A stretch of DNA of 64,000 nt. Origin: Zygnema cylindricum. Its lineage: Eukaryota > Streptophyta > Zygnematophyceae > Zygnematales > Zygnemataceae. Shown here one piece after another: positions 33,439-45,077 of this stretch; position 1 is the first letter of the stretch, and every line of letters begins with the position of its first letter. The stretch is from NCBI GenBank assembly GCA_037447655.1, contig JBBHKE010001742.1, positions 62,001 to 126,000 on the forward strand, given 5' to 3'. Position numbers and translations under genes: made by a program. The notes below the pieces were generated by a model, which was not told where the DNA came from, searched no databases, and worked only from the letters and a program-made list of their open reading frames with translations.

Positions 33439-34433
33439 TGTTGTGCTATAACAACTGGTGCAGGTGGAGGTGCAACACTAGTAGTAGAAGTAGACATTGC
33501 TTAAGCAGAATCTTTTCAAGAAGTCCTCACAAAACACTTTATTTCACCACTGTAATACCTCATAGTTTATTGAACTTTACCACACTATAGATCCTGACTC
33601 ACATATCCAATTAACACAAATCTCAACACGTAAGAACCTCAGCATACACACGGTTAACTCCCAAAGTTACAGCCAAATTGACAAAGCAGACCATAAGATT
33701 CAAGACCTACAAGTTTCCCAAAAAATACTTTAGGTTTCCTTTATCCCAAAACTAGATACAAGAATATTTCTAAGTTCTAATCTTTATACTCTGTGAGAGC
33801 ATCTACTGTCCATTAGCCAATCAGATGTAAGTACCTTGAATAGTAGTATTGTACTATAGTACAACAAGGTACACTAGTGTACTTCCAAAAACCTATTTCC
33901 CACTAGCCTAAAAGTGAATAGTGAAACACTATTTCCTAAAGCGCTACGCTACAAAAACAATCTATTCAGGTATTTTCAATCTGATGCGTACACATAATGT
34001 TGCTTAGGTAGTCAGCAACCTCAAATATTTCTAACCTACTCTGGCAAACTTTTACAACTATCTAGATAGTGTACAAAGCTCTTCGTCATCTGTGGTCCCT
34101 CCCAAAATTCTCAGGGTTAATCTGATTCAAATCAACGTATAGTATTTGTCATTTCCACTTGTGTTCCGAGATGTTCAATTTTATTTGTATCCGCTCGATC
34201 GGACAAATTATGTCGTCCCATAGATGACATGTGGCCATGACCATTCCGCTTTTATTGCACTGTCTGAAAAGTCAACGCGTGTATATGTGACCGTACTGAT
34301 ACTCTTGAGAAAACATTCTACTGTCACACTATTCAAGGTCAGTATTACACTTCAAACTACACCAAATTTTTTCCAAGTACTTAGGCTTCCCTCACATCTT
34401 TATACAGTGAAGTCAAAGCTTTCAAAAACAACA
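33439..34433 (-). repeat. Family-B 3' LTR
   Basis: Ends (minus strand) GTTATAGCACAACA, followed by non-element DNA. It still has an ATG-started leader frame at about 33497 (MSTSTTSVAPPPAPVV), whereas the 5' LTR copy has ATA at this place. The purine run AAGGGAG precedes it at 34434-34440. Confidence 0.9.
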
Positions 34434-34440
34434 CTCCCTT

Positions 34441-34980
34441 AAAGCTTTAGACTCAGTTACTCACTTAGACCAATAGGCTTTCTGCAAAACTGTAATTTAG
34501 GTGCAGGAAAGAGCTTTAGTTAGCATATCTGCAACCATGTTTTCATCCGACAAATAACATATTTTAATGACCTTTGCAAGGACATTTTCACGGAAAAAAT
34601 ACTGTCTGATATCCATGTGCTTGCTCTTAAAGTGGTGGCTGGGGTTAGAGGCTATGGCAATTGCTGCCTAGTTGTTGCACCGTATGACTTGAGGACCAAA
34701 TTGCATGTCTTAATTCCTACAAAAGTGCTTTTACCCACAAGAGTTCCTTGTGGGGAGAACTTGCTGTCATATATTCAGACTCCATAGTTGCCTGGGTAGT
34801 GACCTTCTGAAGTTTGCTGCTCCAACAGCAAGTACCATTTCCAATCTGTAGAACAAATCGAGTGATGGATTTCTTGCTAGGCTTGTCTCCATAACTCGCA
34901 TCGCTCAAAGTTTTCAGCTTGACTTGTCCTCCTCCGAGGACAAGTTTAAGGTTTCGAGTTCCTACCAAGTACCTCATGAC
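34441..34980 (-). pseudogene. Family-B RNase H region
   Basis: C-terminal Copia RNase H, which degrades RNA in the RNA-DNA hybrid. KLQKVTTQATMESEYMTAS and KELLWVKALL (34717-34860) hold the catalytic Glu block, preceded by LSDASYGDKPSK. The remaining 3' part (NPSHHFKSKHMDIR-like, 34600-34640) follows after a frameshift near 34717. Confidence 0.85.
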
Positions 34981-35169
34981 TCTTTTTCAAGCTTCCCATT
35001 TTGCCCCTTTCGGATTCTGCAGACTCCTACTTAATGCTCCAACAAATGTTGCCACATTCGGCCTTGTACAGTTAATAAAATAGATAAGACTCCCAATTAC
35101 CTGCCTATATGGTTTTGAGGCCATGAAATCCTCCTCCCCTGACTCTAGCATCTCATCAACTATAATACC

Positions 35170-36449
35170 TTACTCATAATCAACTCCCTCTAATTTCTGT
35201 CTGTATTCTATAGGAGTGACACAACCTTTAGCCTCTTTCTTATCAAACTTTTCAAGCATGGAACCTATAGCCTTCTTTTGAGTTAACATGATTTGCCTCT
35301 TATTTCTATCTCTCTCTACTTGTATTTCTAAGATGTATTTGTCCTCACCGTGGTCTTTCATCTTAAACCTTGATTTCAGGGCACTCTTCATCCTATTTAT
35401 TTCATCCATGGATTTGCAGATAAACAGCAAATCATCTACATAAACAACAATATACAATATTACATCCTCCCTTTGTAGAACATAAACAGAATGGTCTAAA
35501 CTGATTCTTTTCAAACCTGGTTTGGTGAGGAACTCATCTAACTTTAGATTCCACTGTCTGGGGGCGTGTTTCAGCCCATACAAGGATTTCATCAATTTAC
35601 ATACTAGGTTTTCCTTTCGTTTTTCTACATATATTTCTGGTTGCTGCATATAAATAGTTTTTTCGAACTCTCTTTGAAGGAAAGCTGTCTTAACGCCCAT
35701 CAGATGGACTTCCATGTTTTCAATATCAGCTAAAATGAGTAAGATTTTGACAGTTGAGAACCTTACCACTCAAAAGAAAGTCTCCTCAAAATCGATTCCT
35801 TTTTTTTGATTGTAACCTTTGGCCACAAGTCTGGCATTGTATCTTCCAATCGTGCAATGTGGGTTGAATTTCACTAAAAAAACCCATTTACTTCTGATGG
35901 CTTTCTCGTGCAGAGGTTGATCAACCAGCTCCCACTTTTGAGCTTCCATTATAGACTTCATTTCATCGTTTGCCGCTTCAATCCAGTGAGTTCTTACTAG
36001 TGAAGAGAAGGCATCCCGGATGGTGTGGGGTTCTCTTGGGTTAACAGAGTAGGCAAAGTGGGAACTTGATTGGAGACGTCTGCTAGTTCTCCTTCCCCCT
36101 GAAAATTATGCTAGTTCTCCTTCCCCCTGAAAATTATGAGGCCGAGACAGATAGATGTCTTGCGTTTCTTTGCTGTCTTGCAACTTTTCGTGACTGATCC
36201 TCTAGCTGTTCTCCTTGCTCCATTTTTAATTGAAGAGGAGTTTGAGGTCTCGAAATCACCTAATCTGCAAGAGGTTGCTGAACATCTGTAGAGAACACTG
36301 TTTTCTGTGTGTCAAAAAAAACATATTCTTCAGATATCTCTACAACCTAATTTTCTATCATAGAAAATATATCTATTGATTATGCCTCATCTTTTACAAT
36401 AATGTTCCTAGACACTACTATTTTCTACTTTTCTAAAACATAAACTTTA
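35170..36449 (-). pseudogene. Family-B reverse transcriptase and upstream linker
   Basis: RT with NARLVAKGYNQKKGIDFEET (35770-35961), then KTAFLQREFEKTIYMQQPE, SLYGLKHAPRQW and VVYVDDLLF at about 35430. The first catalytic Asp motif, normally MDVKTAFL, reads MGVKTAFL, so a metal-binding residue is lost in addition to a stop at 35770. Upstream, 36300-36449 continues the integrase C-terminal linker (KIVVSRNIIVKDEA) and is cut at 36449 by A2. The frame resumes at 42908. Confidence 0.9.
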
Positions 36450-37499
36450 TGTAGACATTAATGGTCCTTTAAAGTATTTTCTAGGTCTAAATAGAAATAT
36501 AGAAAGAAGTCGAGGCAGTCTACCTCTAACTTCTCTCTCCAACTCTCAAACTTGTCGCAGTCACTGAGAAATTGGAGAGGAAGCTAGAGCCATGACTACC
36601 TAGGCTATCCTGAGGTTTACGAGAAATATATATTAGGGGTTTATTTAGTAAAAAGATATGTGCCGGCCACAGGATTTTAACTTGGTACCTGCCGGACGGG
36701 AAGCTGCCGGTAGACGGTAACCTTAGCCGTTAAGTCTTGAAGTAGTATTAAGTACTATATGGTTTGAAAATTAATTAAACATTAATATGTAGGATAATTC
36801 ATTTAACTGTAATTGTTTACCGGATATAAAGAACAGGTAGTTTAAAAGTACGGATTACAGTACGGATAAGAAATCAATACCGCGTATTGTTTTCTTTAGC
36901 GAAACGAATACAACGCATGTATTTATTATGGCTACGATTAAATTTGAATTTAATTGGACGGCCGGAATTAGCGCCGAGATCGCTGAAGAAGATTTCGGCA
37001 GTTTGTGGTAATCGCCACATCGGATGACACGTGTCGAAATTACATTGGATCGTGGTATCTGCGAAGATTACGGCACCGAATTTGGATATGACATGTGTCG
37101 AAATTTAGGCCATGTCGTACAATGTCCATACACAAAGTACACCGGCAACTGTACTTTCGTGTACGAAAGTGGAATATGATTGGCTTCGTACATCAGTAGA
37201 TAGAGTCCGTGAGAGAGATAGGACTTAGAAAAATTAGGAGATAGGATCCTCTCTCCCAGAGAGCTTCTATATAAAAGGTCAACTTTGACCCTCCATAACT
37301 TACTGCTCAGGGGAGAAAATTTAGAGATTCTTTTTGCTATCGACTCAGGGGAGTCGTGCCTTTAGAGGGGTGAAGGTGGTTAAAGGTTTTGTTTGCCAGG
37401 GTGGTAGTTGTTCTTGCTGAAACACAAAAGGGTCAGGGTAATCCTAAAGGCTTCTTGAAGCTGTCCACTTTGAGGACTTATAGAGGTCTCAAAGTTTCA
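36450..37499 (+). repeat. A2 5' LTR
   Basis: Begins TGTAGACATTAATGG and ends GTTTCA before the primer site. It differs from A1 in the U3 part but shares the CCATAACTTACTGCTC and GATTCTTTTTGCTA blocks, so it is a subfamily. On the minus strand at about 36670-36740 there is a tRNA-like T-arm motif, damaged here compared with the 3' LTR. Confidence 0.95.
37268..37278 (+). promoter_or_regulatory. TATA box of A2 5' LTR
   Basis: TATATAAAAGG directly followed by GGTCAACTTTGACC, an interrupted palindrome. In the A2 3' LTR the same place reads TGTACAAAAGG (42671), so the two LTRs differ at the core promoter. Confidence 0.7.
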
Positions 37500-37514
37500 G
37501 GTTATGGGCCCACC
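37500..37514 (+). promoter_or_regulatory. A2 primer-binding site
   Basis: GGTTATGGGCCCACC, identical to A1 and complementary over 15 bases to the tRNA-iMet anticodon arm. The gag ATG is at 37504-37506 within the site. Confidence 0.85.
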
Positions 37515-38543
37515 CTATAGGGTACCAATATTTAATAGAAATGGCTTCATATATAGGGAAAGTATGATGATAGGAGCTCTATGCAAATAAAGGTTTTGGG
37601 GGATAGTGAGTGGAAGGTTGGGGAGTCCATCAAGTCTTCGAATCCCTCCAGGGTTTGGAGGAAACAGATTCACCAGGAACGAGGATCCACCTTCAACGGT
37701 GGAAAGAAAGGTAGGAGAGGTGGTGGACAAAGGAAAGGAGAAGGAGACGACCACACCAATAATAACTCGTTTGGCATTCATGTCACCTATTCCGAGGAAC
37801 GAGGAGAATGATACTGAAACCTGGGACTTCAACAATATGGCGGCAAATCACTTCATCCTAAGCCATCTAACTCAAGGACTTGTATGTCCTCATTTGCAGG
37901 TTGAAAGGGCATCCGATCATTGGATGGCTCTCATACAAATGTACCAAAGTGGTACGATTCAGCAATAACAGTTGGCTTATCAGAAAAATAAGGAGTATGT
38001 ATACAATGGGGGGAAGATGTTGGATTTTTGCAATGAGCTTGCTACACTCTTCATGGAGTTAAAGAGTGCAGGAAAAGATTTTAGTGAAAAAGAAAAGGTT
38101 AACTGTGTACTAATGAAGTTACCCGATGATTTCGAGAACATAGTCAACCGTGTGCAGGACTTGCCGGACTTAAGATGGATATGGAACTTAGTGGTAGGGA
38201 TGATTCTCTTTCGGGAGATGCGATTGAGATCCAAAGGGGAGGAAAGAGTGGCCAAGCCTTGGCAACTGCGAGCGATAGGAGGAACAAGGATTCTCGGAAA
38301 CCGGTTGGAAACTATGGGAGGGGGGAGAAGAAAAATGAGACTGACGAGTTCAGACCAAGGGCTCCCAAAGGTTTATGTCATTTTTGTAAGAAACTTGGGC
38401 ACTATATGGCAGAGTGCACTAAACTAACCGAGCTTCGGTTAAAGGAGGGGCAGACGAGTGTTACCCCGAGAGGAAAAAAAAAGGCCCTTGTGACACAGGT
38501 ACATGAGGCGGAATCCGAGAGCGAGGACGATGAGTTCTTTTAG
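37504..38543 (+). pseudogene. A2 gag, broken
   Basis: Starts at the ATG inside the primer site: MGPPYRVPIFN, then GFIYRESMMIGALC and a stop. It continues through TWDFNNMAANHFILSHLTQ (37606-37968) to a TAA at 37966, then GGKMLDFCNELATLFMEL, and the knuckle CHFCKKLGHYMAEC (about 38380) with intact C-X2-C-X4-H-X4-C. Frames 1 and 3 are both used, so there is a frameshift near 38200 besides the stops. The C-terminal acidic stretch (EAESESEDDE) leads to protease. Confidence 0.85.
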
Positions 38544-38551
38544 ATGAGGAG

Positions 38552-41500
38552 TTGGAGGCGAAAAACGAGGTCGAAATTCCACGAAGGCAAAAATGTGCTT
38601 ACGGTGGATTGAAAGGTGAAGCAGGCTGGATTGTAGATTCAGGTGCCTCCATACACATGTGTAAGGATAGGCACCTGTTCACTAAGATAAGAAAGATTCC
38701 CACCGTAGAGATAGAGTACAGGGATGGGAGGATAGTCACCATTACTCTTGTAGGATCGCTAGATTTGAAAGTGTTAGTAGAAGGAAAGACATCCATAGTA
38801 ACATTCTCCGATGTATTGTTTATTCCGGAGCTGAACAAAAACCTCATCTCTACATCTATATTAGATGATAAAGGTTTTTTCACTAGCACTAGGGAAAGAG
38901 TTTTTACTGCTAGTTTTGAGGAGGATGTCTATTTCATTGCTGAGAAAGGTAGCCATGGGATGTTTAGACTGGTTTTAAGTAATGAAATGAAGAAACTTTA
39001 TTATGCTGGTGTTCATGATATTATGATGTGGCATAAGAGGCTTGGGCATGTGAATCTTGATAAGTTAAGAGAGATGAAAAAGATTGGAGTGGTGGAAGGG
39101 ATTAAGTTCAGTGAGAGTGATGATATAAGTGATTGTAGTGGATGTGCTCAAGGTAAAACACACAGATTAACCTTTCCTAAAACAACCACCTATAAGGGAG
39201 AAAAAATTCTAGATCTAGTACACATTGATATTTGGGACCGACTAAAGTGCCCTCACCGTGGGGGAAGAGATTTATGATGACTATCACTGATGATTGGTCT
39301 CGGTATTCCCGATTGTATTTCTTGAAAAATATGTCTGAAGCTCAGGATTGCCTTAGACAACATAAAGCATGTAGTAAAACACTCCATGAAACTCCAATCA
39401 AGAGAGTAAGGAGTGACAATGGCAGCGAGTATACTTTTAACCAATTTGAGGATTTTCTGAGGGAAGATGGAGTCCAACACCAAAAGACAGTTCTAGAAAA
39501 CCTGGAACAAAATAGGGTAGCTGAATGGTTAAATAGAACACTAAGTGATAGTTCTAGAAGTATGTTGTCAGATAAAAAGATAAGAAAAAGGTTTTGGGCA
39601 GAAGCAATGAACTGTGCTAATTACCTCAAAAATAGAGTTCTTACTTCAGCTATAAAAGATCAAACACCTTATGAGAGATTGACATCCCGGAAACCAGACA
39701 TATCTCACTTAAAGGTTTTCGGCAGTCAAGTGTTCAGTCTAGATACAGATCGGTCCAATTGGAAGCTAGATCCTAAAGGAAAACCGGGATACTTATTAGG
39801 ATATGATGAGGATGTCTAAAGGGTATAGAGTTTACGATCTTAATAGGGAAGATATAATCTTAGTAAAACAAATTGTAGTTATGGATGAAAGAAAGTCTGT
39901 AGATCCCTTCCAATATACGAAGTCAGTAAAAGTCAGATTTGAGTCAGAAAATTCCGATGACTTTGAGCTTCCTAACTATCCAAGTTTTAGAGAAGATGAC
40001 ATTCTTGTAGGTACAAATCAGACCGAAAAGGACTCGACTGTGGAAACTCAAGTGACAACTCTTCCTGAAGCGGAAGACGTGGTGGAAATTGATTCGGAAT
40101 CAAGGGATAGGGGAGAAGCCGAGTTTGTTCGAAAGAATCCACGAGAACCATATATTCCGGCCTCAAATTTTGAGGGGCGAAGGAGAAGTAGCAAAAGACT
40201 ACAATAAAAACAGGTTAATAACAAGGTAACTAAACTATCTCATCAAGATGAACATCAAACGTATGGAGAGGCGATGACTTGTCCAGAAAGAAACTGGTGG
40301 AAGACATCCATCAATTAGGAGATGGCCTCAATTATGGCAGTCGATACTTGGGAGCTGGTGGATTGTCCACCTAACAAAAAACCAATCGGTTGTAAGTGGG
40401 TTTTCAAATTAAAACTGAACCAAGATAACACAATCGAGCGCTACAATGCCTAATTAGTGCCAAAGGGATTTACACAAAAGGAGGGAATTGACTACGAGGA
40501 AACCTTTGCCCCGGTGGTCAGATTTCCCTTTGTCTGCATACTTCTCAGCCTAGCAGCAGCGGAAGACATGGAAGTGCACCAGATGGACATCAAGACAACC
40601 TTTTTGCATGGAGAATTGGAAGAGGAGATCTTCATGCGACAACCCGAAGGGTTTGTGGAGGAAGGAGAGGATAGTAAGGTATCCCGGCTGATTAAATCTC
40701 TTTATGGTTTGAATTAGGCGCCTCGACAGTGGAATAAGAAGCTTGATGAGTTTCTTACTGGTCTGGGATATATCCGGATCAACTCAGATCACTCAATCTA
40801 TGTTTTCGAAGATGAGGAAGGTTTTATATTTATTGCAATTTATGTTGATGATTTGCTTGTTTTAAGTAAATCAATGGAAAAAATTAATAAACTGAAAAAA
40901 GACCTTAAGGGGAGATTTGAAATGAAGGATATGGGGGAAGCAAAATATATTTTGGGAATTAAAGTAGAGAGAGACCGAAAAAGAAAGATTATATGGTTGA
41001 CTCAAAAAGAAGCAAAAGGGAACATGCTTGAAAAATTTTAGATGGATAAAACTAACAGTTGTACAACTCCAATGGAGTTGAAGAAGGGAAGTGAGGGGAG
41101 TGAGGAAGAAGAATTCATAGTCTTGGACGAGGAATAATCCCTTGAAGAACAGAAGTTCATGCAGACTATTCCTTACAGGAAAGTAGTGGGAAGTCTAATC
41201 TATTTTATGAATTGTACCCGGCCGGATTTAGCTGCAGCTGTGAGAGTGTTGAGTAGAAGTCTAAATGCTCCCACTAAGAGGGATTGGGAGAAGGCTAAGA
41301 GAGTCCTTTGATACTTGATAGGAACTAGGGATGTATGGTTGCATTTGGGTGGGGAAAATACTGACATCATTACTTGGAGTGATGCCAGTTATGGTGATGC
41401 TCCGATGAGGAGATGCACTTCTGCATATGTATTATATGTGGGTGATGGGGCTTGCTGTTGGAGTAGCAAACAGCAAAAGGTTATTGCTCAGTCCACCATG

Positions 41501-41839
41501 GAGGCTGAGTATATGGCCTCTTGCTCTGTTGTAAAAGAATTGATGTGGGTCAAGTCTTTGCTTGGTGAGCTTGGTCACCTTCAAGAGTGGTGTGCAGAAT
41601 TTATTTTTTGTGATAATCATGCAGCAATCGCTATTTTTGCCAATCCTAAACATCATTTTAAAGCAAAACACATGGACATCAAACTCAACTTTGTTAGAGA
41701 GAAAGTAGAAAACAAAATAATCAGTTTAGAGTATCGACCACAGAGTGAGATGGTAGCAGATATGATGACCAAACTTGTGCCTTTCCCTAACCCAATTTTC
41801 AGCAGGGAGAAGTGTGGTCTGAAATTAAGGATTGACTAG
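38552..41839 (+). pseudogene. A2 pol: protease, integrase, RT, RNase H
   Basis: Protease DSGASIHMC (38637). Pre-integrase HKRLGHV/CSGC (39020-39145). Integrase DIW at about 39229, RSDNGSEY and a Glu segment changed to LEQNRVAEW (PEQNGVAER in A1). RT has EETFAPVVRF, MDIKTTFLHG (about 40584) and YVDDLLVLSKS (about 40842). RNase H has TMEAEYMASC and DNHAAIAIF, ending at the stop 41837-41839. Breaks: shifts near 39230 and 39810, TAA at 40205, stops near 40315, 40450, 40717, 41039, 41138 and 41310. More decayed than expected from its near-identical LTRs, so it may have been copied from an already defective template. Confidence 0.93.
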
Positions 41840-41852
41840 AAAGTAAGGGGAG

Positions 41853-42902
41853 TGTAGACATTAATGGTCCTTTAAAGTATTTTCTAGGTCTAAATAGAAT
41901 TATAGAAAGAAGCCGAGGCAGTCTACCTCTAACTTCTCTCTCCAACTCTCAAACTTGTCGCAGTCACTGAGAAATTGGAGAGGATGCTAAAGCCATGACT
42001 ACCTAGGCTATCCTGAGGTTTACGGAAAATATATATTAGGGGTTTATTTAGTAAAAAGATATGTGCCGGCCACAGGATTTGAACCTGGTACCTGCCGGAC
42101 GGCAAGCTGCCAGTAGATGGTAACCTTAGCCGTTAAGTCTTGAAGTAGTATTAAGTACTATATGGTTTGATAATTAATTAAACTTTAATACGTAGGATAA
42201 TTCATTTAACTGTAATTGCTTACGGGATACATAGAACCGGTATTCTAAAAGTACGGATTACGGTACGGATAAGAAATCAATACCGCGCATTGTTTTCTTT
42301 AGCGAAACGAATACCGCGCATGTATTTATTACGGCTACGATTAACTTTGAATTTAATCGGACAGCCGGAATTAGCGCTGAGATCGCGGAAGAAGATATCG
42401 GCGGTTTGTGGTCATTGCCACATCGGATGACACGTGTTGAAATTACATTGGATCGTGGTATCTCCGGAGATTACGGCACCGAATCCGGATATGACATGTG
42501 TCGACATTTAGGCCATGTCGTACAATGTCCGTACACAAAGTACACCGGCAACTGTACTTTTGTGAACGAAAGTGGAATATGATTGGCTTCGTACATCAGT
42601 AGATAGAGTCTGTGAGAGAGATAGGACTTAGAAAAATTAGGAGATAGGATCCTCTCTCCCATAGAGCTTCTGTACAAAAGGTCAACTTTGACCCTCCATA
42701 ACTTACTGCTCAAGGGAGCAAATTCAGAGATTCTTTTTGCTACCGACTCAAGGGAGTGTTGCCATTACACGGGTGAAGGTGGTCAGATGTTTTGTCTTCT
42801 AGGGTGGCAGTTGTTCTTGCTTAAACACAAAGGGGTCATTGTTATCCTAGAGGCTTCTTGAAGCTGTCCCCTCTGAGGACTTATAGAGGTCTCAGAGTTT
42901 CA
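41853..42902 (+). repeat. A2 3' LTR
   Basis: 1050 bp, preceded by the purine run AAGTAAGGGGAG (41841-41852) and ending GTTTCA, then the duplicated CTTTA. Its minus strand at 42055-42140 carries the better preserved tRNA-like T-arm GGTTCAAATCC. Confidence 0.95.
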
Positions 42903-42907
42903 CTTTA

Positions 42908-43845
42908 TAGCTCTTTGAATTATCATCATACCCCATAAGAATACCTGGTAGACTTTTTGGTTCAATTCTCCATATATTTGTGGATGTGTGTAGAATATAA
43001 CACTTAATGCCAAATACTCTAAAATAATTGACGTCTAGTTTTCTACCTGTCCATAGTTCAAAAAGTGTTATAGTGGGTGAACGAGATGCAATCCTGTTTT
43101 TGATATAAACTGCACAATATGTGGCCTCCACCCAGAATTTTAAATTTATATTCTTATCAGCTGGCATAATCTAGCAAATTCTTTAATTGTCCTGTTCAAT
43201 CTTTCAGAGACACCATTATGCTGAGGAGTGTAAGGAACTGTTAACTGACGACTAATCCCTTCATCCAACAAAAAATTTTCAAATTATTTTGACATATATT
43301 CTCCTCCATTATCCGATTTGAAATCTAGAATCAGAACTCCATGGTGTTTCTCCACCCAAGCCTTGTAATGTTTGAAGTGGTCGAACACTTCACTCTATTC
43401 TTTCATTAAGTAGACTTTTGTGAACTGAGATAAATCATCTGTAAAAGCAACCATGAATCGAACCCCCCCAACAGAGGGCACTTGTAAGCTCCTGAGAACA
43501 TCTGAATGAATAAGTTGTAAAGCTTTTGTAGATATGTGATCCATAGCTTTTGTCGATATGTGATCCGATTGTTAGGGAAAAGGCAATTTATGAATCTTGC
43601 CTAAAGAGCACCCATCACATGTTTTTACCGGTCGATCTGTTAGTGAAACACCTTCTATTTTTCCCGCTTTTGACAATTTTTGTTAAGCTATCATAATTGA
43701 CATGGCCTAGTCTCTTATGCCATAATTCAATTTTAGATTGTACACCAGAAAAGAGAACATTATTTTCTTTAGAATCGGCCATATCCATACGATACATTTT
43801 ACTTGCATCCCTAGTTCATGTGACTGTTATCCTACCTAGCTTGCT
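42908..43845 (-). pseudogene. Family-B integrase
   Basis: Copia integrase, which inserts element cDNA into the host genome. Seen: ELWHKRLGHVNYDSL of the pre-integrase finger (about 43720), KSDNGGEY (about 43305), QHNGVSERLNRT (about 43210), then FWVEATYCAVYIKNR and DVNYFRVFGIKCY (42892-43167). Stops lie near 43155, 43400 and 43615-43690. The last codons are cut by A2 at 42907. Confidence 0.9.
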
Positions 43846-44175
43846 CACAACCTTCCTACCTCCTTTAAGAGAGACCTCAAAACCTTTACTTTCAACCAAA
43901 GATGTAGAAAACGGATCTTTTTGAAATCATGAACATATAAAACATTATGAAGTGTTCTTTCTAGTGGTTTCCCTCCTACATCTACCAGCAATGAGACATC
44001 ACCTTGTGCAGATGTTTGCACACTCATTCCACAAGCATAGTAAATATTTCTTGCAGGTGTAGACTTCAAATTGGTGAAAAGTGATTTGTTCCAGCACATA
44101 TGTGTTGATGCTCCGGTGTCTATATCCACCAAACGTCCTTGGAGCCTTCCACTGCCGCCGCCATTGCAAATAAAT
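43845..44175 (-). pseudogene. Family-B protease region
   Basis: VDIDTGASTHMCWNKSLF has an intact aspartic-protease DTGA motif at about 44120. It is followed by SAQGDVSLLVDVGGK and TLHNVLYVHDFKK. Frameshifted relative to gag. Confidence 0.8.
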
Positions 44176-44257
44176 CTAAATTATCCTCTTCAATGACGGT
44201 GAAGGGCTCATCTTTCTCAGTAACAGATGAGGAAAATAAGGAGTTGGTCTGTAATTG

Positions 44258-45077
44258 CTAACCAGAAAAGCTTTGGTTAAATTGACTCTGCTGCCATCCT
44301 GGCCTATATAATACTGTCTCGTTTTCCTTTTTGAGTTTAGGACAGAACCGATAACCATGACTTTTTTTTGAACAAAAAAAACAAGCAGTAAAAGAATGTC
44401 TATTTTGGCCTTGATTAAACTGTGTAAACTGACCATGATTCTGATTAAACTGATTTCTTCCCTGATTAAACTGTCCTTTCTTGTCAAAGTCTGTGTTGAA
44501 CGCTTGTACGTTCTTTTCTCCACTAAGCACCTTTGACGTAGAATTTTTTTCTAGTATAATATTAATAGCTAACTGAAGAGACCAGCTAGACTTGTCATGC
44601 TTTTTCAATTCAGTAGATGCATCCTTCATGCTATTAGGAAGACCCCGAATTATCAGTGCAACTTGCTGGAATTCAGGAAAAGAACCTCTAGCACAAGCAT
44701 GAGCATCAATGAGAGCTCTGAAATTGTAGGTATACTTGGCCATTGTTCCCCCCGAGTATTTGTAGTCCCATATCTTTCCAGCCAGCAAAAGTTCCTCTTG
44801 AACAATCGCTTTCTCAAAAGAGGTCTTGAGAGACTTCCATATGTCGATGGCCTTTTTCATTTTAATCCTCGACATGACCATGTTCTCCGAAATGAAGAGT
44901 TTGATAGTATTTTGAGCCTGTGAATTCTTCTTCGACCATGTTTGATCAGCCTCATCAAGTGATCCATCCAGAATGTCCAACATACATGCATTTTCAAAAT
45001 GTGACTCAACCATAAACGCCCATTAAGCATACTTCTGACCATTCAAAATAAGAATTGTTGAAAACAAGCCCATAACC
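44258..45077 (-). pseudogene. Family-B gag (UBN2 domain and CCHC knuckle)
   Basis: A 251-codon open frame from the internal Met at 45013: MVESHFENACMLDILDGSL, MSRIKMKKAIDIWKSLKTS, VQEELLLAGKIW, ALIIRGLPNSM. A Gln/Asn/Phe-rich repeat stretch (QFNQG repeats) and the knuckle CFFCSKKSHGYRFC with exact C-X2-C-X4-H-X4-C follow. Upstream the frame reaches the primer site (VMGLF) with a stop near 45026 (GRLWLSHI in another frame). The LTR-encoded leader start is mutated from ATG to ATA. This is the best preserved gag in the window. Confidence 0.9.
45066..45077 (-). promoter_or_regulatory. Family-B primer-binding site
   Basis: Minus strand GGTTATGGGCTT, directly after the LTR end ACAACA. It matches the complement of the tRNA-iMet anticodon arm over the first ten bases. 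Confidence 0.65.

Larger units (their letters stand above)
36450..42902 (+). mobile_element. Copia retrotransposon A2 inserted in family B
   Basis: Two LTRs of exactly 1050 bp (36450-37499, 41853-42902) and a perfect 5-bp duplication CTTTA (36445-36449 and 42903-42907). Removing the element and one CTTTA restores the family-B reading frame across the site (DDNSKSYKV / YVLEK). This is the cleanest young insertion in the window. Gag, protease, integrase, RT and RNase H are present but broken at several points, so it is non-autonomous. Confidence 0.97.

Noticed and set aside
42055-42140. A tRNA gene on the minus strand of the A2 LTR
   Set aside because: The T-arm is good, but I cannot form a 7-bp acceptor stem or a clear anticodon arm, so it is reported only as a tRNA-like motif.
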